Of a stretch of DNA of 64,000 nt, positions 21,101 to 30,902 are shown piece by piece. Source of the stretch: Strongylocentrotus droebachiensis (taxonomy: Eukaryota; Echinodermata; Echinoidea; Camarodonta; Strongylocentrotidae). The notes beneath the pieces are model-generated. The model saw nothing but the letters and a program-made list of their open reading frames with translations. It made no database searches and was not told where the DNA came from. The position numbers and the translations under genes were made by a program. The stretch's first letter is position 1. The number at the start of each line of letters is the position of its first letter. The stretch lies in NCBI GenBank assembly GCA_035222895.1, contig JAVYIG010006358.1, positions 7,501-71,500 of the forward strand, given 5' to 3'.

Positions 21101-24100
21101 AGAAGACTTGCATTCAGTGTGATCGTCATCTCTCTCCCATCACAAGATACATTGACCAGGGAGCTGAAGTCTGGATAATCAGATCACGACATCAAAAAGT
21201 AAATCAATCTTACGTTCATACACAGGTTTCATACTAGGGATTCCTTGCTCTGAAATTGAATCCATCCCAAAGTAGTAGTTGATTAAGAGGGAATACATCG
21301 TGATATAAAGTTGGTTTTAACCGAAGCAGAAAAATAATAGGAACATGTCAGTGAAAGTTTGAGCAAATTCCGATTAAAAGTAAGAAAGGTGAAGAAAGAA
21401 AGTTGTAATCGATAAAACACAAATTGAAAATAATTTGATATCTTGTGAGGTTCCCTTCCATTTCCCTGGCATTAAAAGAAATCCGATATTTTTTATTTCC
21501 ATTAAAAAAGAAACAATTTTAAATGCACCCTAAATACAATTATTGAAAATATATTTCTATACAAAACCCCTGTATGGTAGAAATCTATTCTGTCATCAAT
21601 AACTAAGCAAATTAAAGTTTATGCAATTTTCTGTACAAAGCAAATTGGAGAAGACCTCGCAAGATACGTCACAGTGTTGCCAATTTGTATTTGCCACGAT
21701 GATAACTTCAAAAATTCATAATTTTCCTATTTTTATCAATATTCTTTACATCTCGGATCTTACCGACTTCGCACTCATACCCTCCAACAAGATCCGTACA
21801 TGTAGCACTTGCACCACATGGGGAATTCGCACAATCGTCAGCATCTAGAAATAACCAAATTATGAGAGAAATGTGTCAACATTAAAGCATACAAGCATGT
21901 GTATTAATAATAATGATGAAAATAATATTTTTACCCAGGGTAGCCTCATCAGTATTAATACAGTTCTTTCTGAGGGCCCCCACAATTATTATTAACCTGG
22001 CTTTAGCCGATTACTATGAAAAGTGGTCAAGCATTCAAGGAAGTTGTTCCTACCGGGTAACCTTTTACTACACCTGGGTGGAGATTGGCAAAATTTAGAT
22101 TAATATCTTTCTCTCTAAGTTGTTTGGTATAACGTTTACGACCAGTTCAGTTACTGCCCCATTGTTTGGTGTAACGCTTAGTATACCAATTACTTCCCTC
22201 TGTGTGGTTTAGTCTAACGTTTATACAAGTTACTGTTCCGTTTGGTATAATGGTGGTGGTGGTTATTTTACCTAACTGCTAAGAAAGCATAAATGCTTGT
22301 AAGTAAGCAACCAGACGGCCGACGGCTTTAGGTCCTCTCTGAGCGACCTGGTAATGAAGATTAATGCCTAATACCAAAGGGCACTTTATCATACTATATG
22401 TAACATTTATCATATCACATCAATGTTGCTAAAATAATAACAGCCATATGTTTTGTAATTTTCTTGTTGTTGGAATTTCTGGAATTATAATGTCCTTTGT
22501 ACTTCGAGGAGGCGAATTGGCTCAGTCGGTAAAGCGTCTGCCTGTCGAATCAAAGATCGGTGATTCGAACCCAACCCAGGAGGATTTGACTGAAGCCTGA
22601 ATACGTTGTGTGCTAACGTGCCACTCCCCTTATTTCATAGAAGCAGGCTTTGTTAAGTGGAAAATACTCCGTCCCTCGGATAGGACGTTAAATGGAGGCC
22701 CCGTGTAGAGGAGAGTCACTACCTTTGTACGTTAAGAACCCACTGCACTATTCGGTTAAGAGTAGAGGGAAACCCCGGTGTAGTGGTTAACCTGCAAAGT
22801 GATACTGGAGGGAGATAGACACGAGGGTTGCAGTGATTCAGTTCGCTTTTCGCCACACAGGTGACGCCGAATAGAATACTAATAAAATACTAATACTATG
22901 CATATTTTTCAATACTTAATGTGTGGCTTTTGTAATGCATAAACAATTCATGTGTAATTTATACATTCATGATTTTGTTATTCATGAACTTTTTTCTGAT
23001 TAGGCAGAACCATCATTAAAATGGTAACGATTAATGTGTAAGTATTGCTGTAGTATTTGTAGTATCTTTCACATAAGCCTTGAAGAAAAGTAAAAGAGAA
23101 ACCCAGAACCTGAAAACTAAACAATTTCGGTTTGAATCTGGATTTCTGCTGTCCGGATCGGACAGCAACAACAACACCAACAACAGAAAAGGCAATTAAA
23201 AACCAAAACTAATCCCTCTAATGACAACAAACTTCATTGCTTGAAAAAAGGGAATGTGCAGGGGGGAAATGATTCGATTATAGATTATACAATATGAATA
23301 GATTAATTAATGAATTAATGAATAAATAAATAAACGAATGAATAAATTTACTACTAATTACAAATAAACGAATGAAATGAATAGATTAATTAATGAATTA
23401 ATAAATAAATAAATAAACGAATGAATAAATTTACTACTAATTACAAATAAACGAATAAAATTATATCAATTAAAAACGTTACTAATTTGGCATTGTTCTC
23501 CTGAGGTCCCAGGTGGGCAGAGGCAAATATACGATCCTGTTGCGGCTTGGTTCCGGCACTCTCCTCCATTCAGACACGGTAGGCTGCGGCACGCATTAGC
23601 ATCTGGTAACGTGAAAATAGAAATATAATAATAATAATAATAATAATAATCTTTTAAAGTCCACTCCAAATTGTATTAAGTTAAACCTAAAGTGGAAAAT
23701 CTTTTTGCCCAATTGATCGTAAAACGTGATACTGATGAGGCAACTCATGTAAACAACACATATAAAACGTTTTTTTAAAACAAACAACATTATGAAGACA
23801 AACGACCTTTAGTGCTGAAGAAAACTTGTTTGTATTGCGTTTACGAACAGGTATCATTGTTCTGCAAAGAAGTCAACCGTCAACATCTACAACATATACA
23901 AATTATGAAAGAAAAAGTTTTACATGTACGGTGGCAGCAATATCTGTTAAACAAAACTGCACACCACAATGTCCCTGTAGGCCTAGATTGCGTTATGTAG
24001 ATATTGATTAAAGATTGAAATTATAGAAACAAATATTAAGTAAAAGGCAAATAAATAAGAACACAAACAACACCAACGACAGAAAAAAAAGTAATTAAAA

Positions 24101-27100
24101 ACTAAAAATAACCATACTAATCAAAACAAACTTCATTGCGAGGAAAAAAAAGCAATGTGGAGGGGATGACTTGATTACAAAAATAAATAAATAAATAAAT
24201 TAATTAATTAATTAAAATATATAGATATTAAACGAATGAGAAAATTTACTATTTAATATTACTAAATAACTAAAATGAAATCAATAAAAGTCTTTACTAT
24301 TTTCGCATTGATCTCCGGAGGACCCAGGTAAGCAGCGGCACATATACGATCCTGTTGCGGGTCGGTTCCGGCACTCTCCTCCATTCAGACACGGTAGGCT
24401 GCGGCACGCATTAGCTTCTGGTAAGGTGCAGGGAAAATAGAAATATGTCGTAAGTATCGAGAAAAATGAAATGTGCTTGTGAACACGGCCATTTGTTCTC
24501 GTTTAATGAAGAAAATACTTTGCTTATCTTGAGTTTTATACTTAACATAAATTCGTACAATCGTGTTTTTATAAAAGCGCAAATTCAAACTAACATTGCT
24601 CAATGCGCTTTACATGACAAATTAATGCCAATAACAAAGAACAAAATAAGGAAAAATAGAGTAATAACACTTTAGTTATTGGAGAGGAATGTTTCTTAAG
24701 TTCTAAGAGTATAATTTTTAAAAGAGCCAATTGAGGTGGAAGTGCGGACAAAGGAAAGGAAAGGGGGACCATATTTTGGGGCCGTAATGAGAGAAGCTGC
24801 ACTCTAAAACAACATACCAAAAGAACATACTAAAGTATTCTAAAAGGATACCTCTCTCGCAGTGCTTTCCAAGGAAGTTCTTTATGCACTTGCAGATATA
24901 TCCCGTGTCACTGGAAGCTCGAGGACGGCAGGTACCTCCATTTAGACAAGAAGCGTTAGCACATAAATCTGGATTGAAGGATGAAGGTAGAACATATACT
25001 GCTGGTCTTAAAGCTGGAATAATTTGTTTACCCCAATTTATTGAATTATTTTGAAAATGATTTGTTCCTAATATATCTAGATAATAGTATACATTCTCAA
25101 ATTGTATTGAATAATGAGTTGCGAGTGTTTGTTTTGCGTGACTGCTGAAGCATGTGTTTGCTACTATGCTTATCAACTAGGGTACCTACGCCCTTAAAGG
25201 CATCGTTTAACCATGGACCTATTACGGATGGACATTCATCGTTTTCTTAACGAATTCATTGTGATTGTCTCCGTCAATGTCATCTCAATAACATTCCGTA
25301 CACGTTTCGTCACTTTGATCACATGATGGTCACCGCCAAAAAGCCGGGACAGAAGCAAGATAGTGATTTTACACATGTTAATATACATGCGCAGAAGATA
25401 ATAACTCGCCTAAATCATGGAAAATCGATGTGCAGTTCTGGCTTATAATCGGAAATTGTTGTTCCGTGTACTGTACATGTATTTTATTTTGAAAAACATG
25501 TTGATATTACCAGATAGAAGTTATTTTTGGACTTTTGGGTTGTGATTTAAAATCCCGTTTCCCCTATTTCCTCATAATATTCCAGAGTTACAAAGCACAT
25601 GGCTTATAAAGATCATGGCCTTCTAACTGTTTTATAAGGTCATGGGTGTGTGCAAAAGTGTGCGAATCAGTAATAATACATTTCATATCACCACAATCGT
25701 CTGCTTTTCAACTCTGCTGCTCCCCATTGGGGATGCTTTCATTTAAGACACACTCTTATGCCTAGTTCACACCGACGCCGAATGCCGCGCTTTAAATCGG
25801 CGATCAATTCGGCGTCATTTTTTCAAAAAATCTCACGATCTCCTGAGATATGTTATGCTAAGTTCACACCGACGCCGAATTGATGGCGAATTAAATTTGC
25901 GAGCAAAGCGGCGGCAAAGCGTAACAAGGCTTAATTAAAGCGTAAAGACGTAATATAGCGTGAGAAAGCTTTGAGCAATTCGGGACATTCGGCAAGAGCG
26001 CCAAAAATTTAAACTTTGTTAAGCTTTCCTGCGCTTTGAGCGACACTTTGATAAGCTTTGTGACGCTTTGATAAGCTTTAATACGCTCTCCCCGCTTTAC
26101 GCAATTCGTGACAGATCGCCTCAAATTTTTAAACAGTTTAAACAAAATTGGCGCTCTTGCCGAATGTCCCGAATTGCTCAAAGCTTTCTCACGCTCTATT
26201 ACGGTCTTTGCGCTTTAATTAAGCTTTGTTACGCTTTGCCGCCGCTTTGCTCGCCGATTTAATGCGCCATCAATTCGGCGTCGGTGTGAACTTAGCATAC
26301 AGAGCACACCATCCAAACAAAACCCAAGAGAGTGAAACTGCTCCTTTGTCAATGACCGAAAATGCTTACGCAGTCGTTATTGTTAAAACAGCTGAATGTT
26401 CTCATTAAGATGCACATAATCAAAAGGCGGCGACTATCATTGGATCAAAGAAAAAATCACGTTGAATGTCCATCCGTAATAGGTCCATGGTTTAACAATG
26501 TTAAATCTGAGATGCATGGCTCTACATGTTATCAGTGTGTGTGGTATGGTATTATATTGATGCCCTACAAAAATTGCGCTTCAAAATGATCATGAAGTGC
26601 CTCAAAAAAGTAAAAATCTTTGAATGACCGGTTTTACCATACTCATTTTCCCCAGTAGACTGGTGTTATGAAAACCGTTAGGAAAACGCGAAATGAAATT
26701 TCGATTTTCAATCATAAATATCTTGATAATCAGACAGGCGTTCGGCTTGTAAAAGTCATGGCATACCTGAATGACCTAAATGTTTATAACTGTGATTGCA
26801 GCATGAGTTAAATCAAGGAATTTGTTTAAAGCTCTAAGACAAAGTTACCGGATCCCTTTAAGTCATGACGGACAGTAAGGATTAATGCCTCACAAAAGGG
26901 CACTAATAAAGCCCATCGACACGGTTTTGATCCGGAAGCCTCACTGTTACGAGGCCATTGCTTTGCAACTTAATCATGACTGTACGTAGGCCCCACAAAT
27001 ACCAAAACACAAAGAAATTACAATAAATTATCAATAATTCATTGGATTTTCCCTCAGTCCCCAACCGGAACATTTCCTCTGTGTGGCAATACACATGTGT

Positions 27101-30013
27101 CGTCGGCATAACTATACAAATAATTGAATGTTTTTGAGTTCAGTAGAACGTTAATCTTTCAACAAGTGAAAATACTCGCACTATTGAACGAATGAAAAAC
27201 ATTCATTATTTGTTTCATATAACATCATCATTGGAGGCTATTATATGTCGTCTGTTTGTGAATGTACGTGGCAACGGTAATGCTGCAGCGCAACGTCACA
27301 AGTACGGCAAACGATACGGGTCCCATATAACCCAAAATGCACGCTTAATGACGTAGTCGTTCAATAGATTATTTATTCAATATCACGTGACCGACAACCC
27401 TCCAATTATAAATTGCTATATCACATGAGGAAGGAAAGATCATGAGAGTTCAAAATAACAGGAAATAATAACACCCACCTTGTATTCCGTCTAGGTCTAC
27501 GTTGTGAGAATATTTTTCAAGGTGCTACACAGATCGAGGGTGATATTTCATTGTTTGTTGGTTTGATTTTTGTGTTCTCATTTGTTATAATTTTCCAATT
27601 TCGTTTGGTAAATTTTTGTTTTGGTTTCTTCTGTTTTCGCGTGGCATTACCTTATACCCTCAGCTCCCCTCGTGACCCCCCCCCCCCCCCCCCCGCCCAA
27701 TAAAAACAAAATCCACAGAGCCCTACCCCTCCCCTCCTCCTGTCACCGGTAATATTTAACAATTTAAATCCATTTAAATCCATTCTATACGCTGACAATG
27801 TAGAGATTACGTCGCTGACTACCGTAAACCAAGTTCATTCGTTTACGTGCAGTTGTCCAAAAGAAGACGTAGATGGCGCTAACCAGTATTTGCCAAGCTA
27901 CACGACCTTTAAGATATGTGAGTTATACGCGCGTATCCCCTCTCTCCCTCTTTTTTTCTCTCTCTCTCTCTCTCATCGAATGGCAAACAAGGCAGAAAGG
28001 AGGAGAGCAGGGCAACATGAAAGGAAGGTGTAGATCAGTAGAGAAACCACTTTGATCGCCCTGGTTCGCATACGGGGGATATTGTAGTCTAGAATCTGGG
28101 TGGTTCTTTATTATCTTCCAAACAATAAGGGAGTTTACAGATACAATCTGCGCATGGGCAGATAAAGGTCATTTGTACCAAAAAGGTAAAACGCACCAGA
28201 GATGAATACTGGATATGCGCTCATGAAAGTTATGTAACATTATTCATTTATGCGCCAACGGTACATTCTAAGATACGCAGGTGGAAGTATTCTTTTCAAG
28301 ATGGCAAACAAAAGGTATTCATGAAGCACATCTAGGACTTTGGCAGTTATTATTCTAAGATGCTCAAAGTGGAACTTCTCCATGTGTAAAAGATCTGTGG
28401 ATATTTGGGGTCATTTGTACCATGTGCTATCTGTAAACTCCCTTATTGATTTAAGCCGCCGAAGATGGTGTTATCAACGTACTCACGAGAACAATAAGAC
28501 GCAGCCAGCCGGGCATCCGAATTCAATGATCACGCCATCTTCGGCTGGCAGTAAGTAAGTAGGGAAAGGTTGCATATATATGCGTTGGTGTGGTGGTGAT
28601 TAAAATTAAATTGGCTAGAATCTGGACTAGGGACATTCCCCAAAATGTTGTGGAATAAATGCAAGTATTTTGGGAACATGTCTACATTTAGAGTTTGCAA
28701 TGGTATGGAATCATATCAAGTAGTTACAAGAGTCGCCCACAAACTCCTTGATCTTAATACATTGGCCTACCGTAAATACGCTATTCTTTCCCACCCAGTT
28801 CATTCTGACAGTAATGATAATAATACTAAGCGCCTTTCCCAGAGGATAAAAGGGATGTCCCTTAATATTCTATAAATTAGGAAGAATATGTAGAGGTATG
28901 TTTACAGAGATTTCCAAAAAAGTCAGGTGAATTGCTATTTTTCTTAGAAATGCATGGAGTAATTTTTTACGCGTGGGGCAAGGGACTGAAGGATCTAAAG
29001 CCAGTTTATTTTGTTTTTCTTGAGAATGATAAATTAAAGAAAGGGGCTGAAGCAATATGAAGTTCTCTGTTGCTGAAAGAGCGAGGAGATGTACAGAGGA
29101 AGTGTCACTGACATTATATTTAAGAGTAGAGTAGAACATAGAGTAGAACATACCGATTTCACAGTTTGTTCCCGTGTAGCCATTTAGACAGGTACACTGG
29201 TAGCCGCTTGAAAGAGGATTTGTTCCTGTAGAGTTGGTCACTGAAGTGCAGGTCCCTGTATTCTGGCAGGGATCTTGATCACACGGATCTAAGTTAGAGG
29301 GAGGGGGCCGACCGAGAGAAAAAAAGAGAGATGATGAAAGAGGGGGAGAGGGGAGGGGAAGAAAGGGATAGAGAGGGGTAAGGGGAAAGAGAGAGGGAGA
29401 GAGAAAGAGGGGTAGGAGTATTTAAAGACAAGGGGTGGGAGTATTTAAGGACAAAGGGGTGATGAGAGAAAGGGAGAGAGAGAGAGAGAGAGGGGGATGG
29501 GGAATGAGTAAGGGGGAAGAGAGAGTAAAAAAGAGGGGGTGATTATAATAGAGAGGTTGAGAGAGGGGCCGACCGAGAGAAAGAAAGAGAGATGATGAAA
29601 GAGGGGGAGAGGGGAGGGGAAGATGGGATAGAGAGGGGTACGGGGAAAGAGACAGGGAGAGAGAAAGAGGGGTAGGAGTATTTAAAGACAAAGGGGTGAT
29701 GAGAGAAAGGGAGAGAGAGAGAGAGGGGGGATGGGGAATGAGTTAGGGGGAAGAGAGAGTAAGAAAGAGGGGGGTGATTATAATAAAGAGGTTGAGATGG
29801 GTGGGAGAGGAGAAAAAAGAAAAACGGAATAGTGAGAGGGAGAGATAGATGGATTAATTAAAATAGTAGAGCAAATTAAAATGGTAGAGCCAATGCAAAT
29901 CGAAGAAAAAACACTTCTTTACGGAAGTATGGCTTACCTGCTGCATTCCCGAGTGTACTGTAGGATAGAACAGCAAGAAGGCTGCACACGGCCACAAAAT
30001 AGAACTTGGCCAT
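15044..30013 (-). CDS. EGF-repeat ZP-domain secreted protein, copy A
   Basis: Exons 5' to 3': 30013-29938, 29288-29154, 24968-24852, 24417-24298, 23602-23483, 21844-21764, 21170-20971, 17287-17119, 16157-15947, 15146-15044. All have GT/AG borders and consistent phases; 1332 nt encode 444 residues with no stop. Order: signal peptide (MAKFYFVAVCSLLAVLSYST), five EGF-like modules on phase-1 exons, then a ZP domain (ZP-N with VxC, CTG, DCGT; ZP-C with CWATPS and CPV). ZP modules polymerise into extracellular filaments; uromodulin/OIT3-like EGF+ZP proteins are the nearest known type. Oddities: the fifth EGF has lost its last loop, ZP-N carries an extra Cys, and EGF exon 4 is duplicated. The end of ZP-C (last cysteines, cleavage site, membrane anchor) was not found, so the model is 3'-incomplete. 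Confidence 0.85.
15330..15525. mobile_element. Small MITE with CAGGCACGGATC ends, copy-A-specific
   Basis: About 195 bp, flanked by TTTATAA on both sides and absent from copy B near 45010. Ends CAGGCACGGATC / GGATCCGTCACTG relate it to the element at 14239. The interior is mainly C runs. Confidence 0.8.
15947..16157 (-). CDS. ZP copy A exon 9: ZP-C, CWATPS exon
   Basis: Reads GHGNFELMLERYSNE and later LLDACWATPSSNVS...YDFIMDG, matching the classical ZP-C 'v..CwatPs...y.li.dGCp'. Acceptor TTACCAG, donor GTAAGC, phase 2 end. Confidence 0.92.
16160..17118. other. Intron of ZP copy A: no gene
   Basis: Holds a GA microsatellite (16165-16190), unique-looking sequence and a C run near 17037. I see no coding signal. 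The stretch near 16960-17045 matches 46215-46285 in copy B. Confidence 0.6.
17119..17287 (-). CDS. ZP copy A exon 8: end of ZP-N / linker
   Basis: Reads EKGGNIIFSNTVRH...ELPVECIMRKKE, the 'i.fsN.......i.v.C' strand that closes ZP-N. Acceptor TATTAG, donor GTATGA. Confidence 0.88.
17479..18374. mobile_element. Non-autonomous DNA transposon, CACTGTAAAAAATAAT ends
   Basis: 896 bp bounded by CACTGTAAAAAATAAT and its approximate inverse ATTATTTTTGTACAGTG, AT-rich, no transposase ORF. Copy B lacks it in the matching intron (about 47630). A hAT-type origin is possible, but I could not see a clean 8-bp target duplication. Confidence 0.7.
18808..18995 (+). repeat. tRNA-derived SINE (shared with copy B)
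   Basis: GGTGCGATGGCTTAGTAGA (box-A-like) and GTTCCGGTTTTAAAACC (degraded box B) precede a tail with CCCTCGGAGAGGACTTAAAG. The same SINE lies at 47678-47865, so it predates the duplication. Confidence 0.7.
19080..20310. mobile_element. 1.2-kb CpG-rich interlocked inverted-repeat element
   Basis: TTATGCCTGGATTACATTTG occurs at 19080 and 19241 and inverted ending at 19933 and 20310. Segment 19080-19240 is the inverse of 19769-19933; segment 19241-19768 is the inverse of 19934-20310 apart from an extra block of roughly 150 bp. The order is thus L', P, L, P'. Copy B shows the empty site in the same intron (about 47953). No ORF was recognised. Confidence 0.85.
20380..20827 (-). mobile_element. 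LINE 3' tail in ZP copy A intron
   Basis: On the minus strand a YTPFNLWNALPREN block, then VEVFKNNLKTYLF and a 3' tail: the end of a CR1/L2-like RT ORF. A shorter relative sits at about 48010-48250 in copy B, so the insertion is old. The upstream part resembles 27810-27905. Confidence 0.65.
20971..21170 (-). CDS. ZP copy A exon 7: ZP-N core
   Basis: Reads DFSSLVNVSCDGREMTITLN...TCTGVF...YQDCGTMVE: the V.C....M...L and CGT strands of ZP-N. It has a fourth Cys (SLCLTN) where copy B has His. Confidence 0.9.
21764..21844 (-). CDS. ZP copy A exon 6: truncated EGF module
   Basis: Reads DADDCANSPCGASATC...GGYECEVG: a calcium-binding-type start (DxDDC) but only four Cys. Compared with the 114-nt exon of copy B it lacks 33 nt covering [10 protein letters not shown], in frame. 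Confidence 0.85.
21935..22110 (-). repeat. SINE tail, inverted (shared with 49757-49915)
   Basis: GGTAGCCTCATCAGTATTAAT and the following about 170 bp match copy B at 49760. On the minus strand it is the 3' part of a tRNA-type SINE with 'GCTAAAGCCGGG'-like words. Confidence 0.6.
22250..22390 (-). repeat. SINE tail, inverted
   Basis: The reverse complement carries the same tail as the 18808 SINE (GAGAGGACCTAAAGCCGTCGG, then a run to AAGCATTTATGCTTTC). Confidence 0.6.
22506..22860 (+). repeat. tRNA-derived SINE with clear A and B boxes
   Basis: TTGGCTCAGTCGGTAAAGC (box A) and GGTGATTCGAACCC (box B) are followed by a long unrelated body. The cloverleaf is not clean and there is no sign of a discrete tRNA gene, so this is a SINE. 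Confidence 0.75.
23483..23602 (-). CDS. ZP copy A exon 5: EGF module 4
   Basis: Reads DANACRSLPCLNGGECRNQA and on to CPPGTSGEQCQIS. Six Cys, phase 1-1, 120 nt. It shares the whole N-terminal half with EGF 3. Confidence 0.9.
24298..24417 (-). CDS. ZP copy A exon 4: EGF module 3
   Basis: Reads EANACRSLPCLNGGECRNRP and on to CLPGSSGDQCENS. Six Cys, phase 1-1, donor GTAAAG. Its C-terminal half is closest to the single copy-B exon at 50730. Confidence 0.9.
24852..24968 (-). CDS. ZP copy A exon 3: EGF module 2
   Basis: Reads DLCANASCLNGGTCRPRASS and on to CKCIKNFLGKHCERG. Six Cys, acceptor TCAATCCAG, donor GTATCC. Confidence 0.9.
25212..26489. mobile_element. DNA transposon with CATGGACCTATTACGG ends and 7-bp TSD, with nested MITE
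   Basis: Ends CATGGACCTATTACGGATGG and its inverse, flanked on both sides by GTTTAAC. Without the nested insertion it is about 737 bp, matching the 726-bp relative at 58162-58887, which is inserted elsewhere in inverse orientation. No transposase seen. Confidence 0.88.
25759..26297. mobile_element. Nested TA-flanked MITE (539 bp), GC-rich palindrome
   Basis: Ends TGCCTAGTTCACACCGACGC / GTGTGAACTTAGCA between TA dinucleotides; the other copy of the host element shows the empty TTACAGAG site. Long internal arms with repeated GCTTTG/TTACGC words. TA duplication suggests the Tc1/mariner group. Confidence 0.85.
26490..28127. other. ZP copy A intron: degraded repeats, no gene
   Basis: Includes a degraded inverted tRNA-type SINE (about 26868-26990), a C run of about 22 at 27677, a piece shared with 20790-20890 (27810-27905) and a CT microsatellite (27950-27975). 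No coding signal. Confidence 0.6.
28128..28443. mobile_element. TA-flanked MITE, 316 bp (family member 1)
   Basis: Ends AGGGAGTTTACAGAT / ATCTGTAAACTCCCT between TA dinucleotides. The interior is about 75-80% like 44126-44440 (for example TGAAAGTTATGTAA, CAAACAAAAGGTATTCATGA). Confidence 0.85.
29154..29288 (-). CDS. ZP copy A exon 2: EGF module 1
   Basis: Reads DPCDQDPCQNTGTC...YQCTCLNGYTGTNCEIG. Six or more Cys, 135 nt; it has a longer B-loop than the copy-B exon (114 nt). Confidence 0.9.
29297..29840 (+). repeat. GA-rich tract with about 262-bp tandem duplication (ZP copy A intron 1)
   Basis: GGGGCCGACCGAGAGAAA occurs near 29304 and 29566, each followed by the same GA/GGGGAG succession. 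Nearly pure purine on the plus strand for over 500 bp. Confidence 0.8.
29938..30013 (-). CDS. ZP copy A exon 1: start codon and signal peptide
   Basis: ATG at 30013. MAKFYFVAVCSLLAVLSYST then LGNAAG: basic N-terminus, hydrophobic core, A-x-A-like end. Donor GTAAGC. The start is supported by the conserved twin exon and upstream TATA box. Confidence 0.92.
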
Positions 30014-30088
30014 TTTATCTATAAGGGAGCAATCCTCGTCACGCAATGTTGTTGAATGAAGTACTCTAACCCAACACCGCCTCTCGGG

Positions 30089-30095
30089 TTTTATA
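30089..30095 (-). promoter_or_regulatory. TATA box of ZP copy A
   Basis: CTATAAAACCCGAG on the minus strand, about 76 bp upstream of the ATG. The word is conserved in copy B at 53682-53688. This predicts a transcript start near 30060. Confidence 0.7.
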
Positions 30096-30481
30096 GGTGT
30101 GTACACCAAGGCGCGGAGACAGGAATGTGGAAGAGGGGGGGGGGGGCACAATGAAAGACGGACAGATACGGCGCGTGAGCGCTTGCGCAGGCAGAGGGGA
30201 GACGTCCCCCCCCCCCCCTCTTGATGAAGAAAAGTTCAATTGTTAAACTCAATTCACGCGATTCGGTGTATACCCTTTGTCAACCTTTTCATAATGATTA
30301 TTGACATTATTATTTCTGAACATGCCCGGTTCACTATTTTTTATTTTACTTGCCGATATATCAATAATTTTCTGCCTCAAATCATCGCAAGTCATTACAT
30401 TTCATGTAAATAAGTATTTGAACTTAACTGCAATGCTAGTTTAAACCTCAAGTTTTCTTTTCAACGGTATAAAATATTAAT

Positions 30482-30902
30482 AATAATAATCTTTTAAAGT
30501 CCACTCAAAATTTTATTTAAACCGAAAATGGAAATTCTTTTTGCCCAATTGATCGTGAGCCTGGCAGCCACTGAGCAGCGCCAGATCGACGTTGCTCTAT
30601 CCCTTATTAGAGACTTTTCGTTTTATACGACGGGAACGTGGACCGCCACATGTGACATCCTTTTAAGGTAATGTGACGTCCTTTTAAGGAACTGCTGGGC
30701 ACGGCCCAATGCCTTAACACAATGGCACACGCGGCAGTCCACGCTCTCGTCGTGTAAAACGAAAAGTCCTTATTGTTGAACGCCAAACAAGGTAGCAGCA
30801 ACTCCCATCTTTAAACGTATTTTGGTATGACGCGGACGTGGTTCGAACCCACGACCTCCCGGTTGTGAGGAGGACGCTCTACTGACTGAGCCAATACTCC
30901 GG
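30482..30902 (-). repeat. tRNA-derived SINE interrupted by a MITE
   Basis: On the minus strand CCGGAGTATTGGCTCAGTCA opens the tRNA-like head, box B is GTGGGTTCGAACCACG, and the tail runs to a TTTAAAGTCCACTC-type end with (ATT)n. The same SINE is complete at 55138-55380 on the plus strand. Confidence 0.8.
30609..30770. mobile_element. MITE nested in SINE
   Basis: Ends AGAGACTTTTCGTTTTATAC / GTGTAAAACGAAAAGTCCT with TTATT on both sides; the uninterrupted SINE at 55138 lacks it. Related in its ends to the AGGGACTTTT family at 42048. Confidence 0.75.

Larger units (their letters stand above)
23160..24425 (-). repeat. Internal tandem duplication of an EGF exon with flanks (copy A)
   Basis: The block around exon 23483-23602 with its 3' intron flank (A-rich, AATAAATA repeats, starting near 23167) repeats around exon 24298-24417 (starting near 24062), about 0.8-0.9 kb apart. 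Copy B has one such block (about 50483-50849). Confidence 0.8.

Noticed and set aside
22506..22580. Possible tRNA gene (plus strand)
   Set aside because: Stems do not close and a SINE body follows; treated as SINE.
30836..30902. Possible tRNA gene (minus strand)
   Set aside because: Box A and B are good, but the acceptor stem is imperfect and the SINE body follows, as at 55138.
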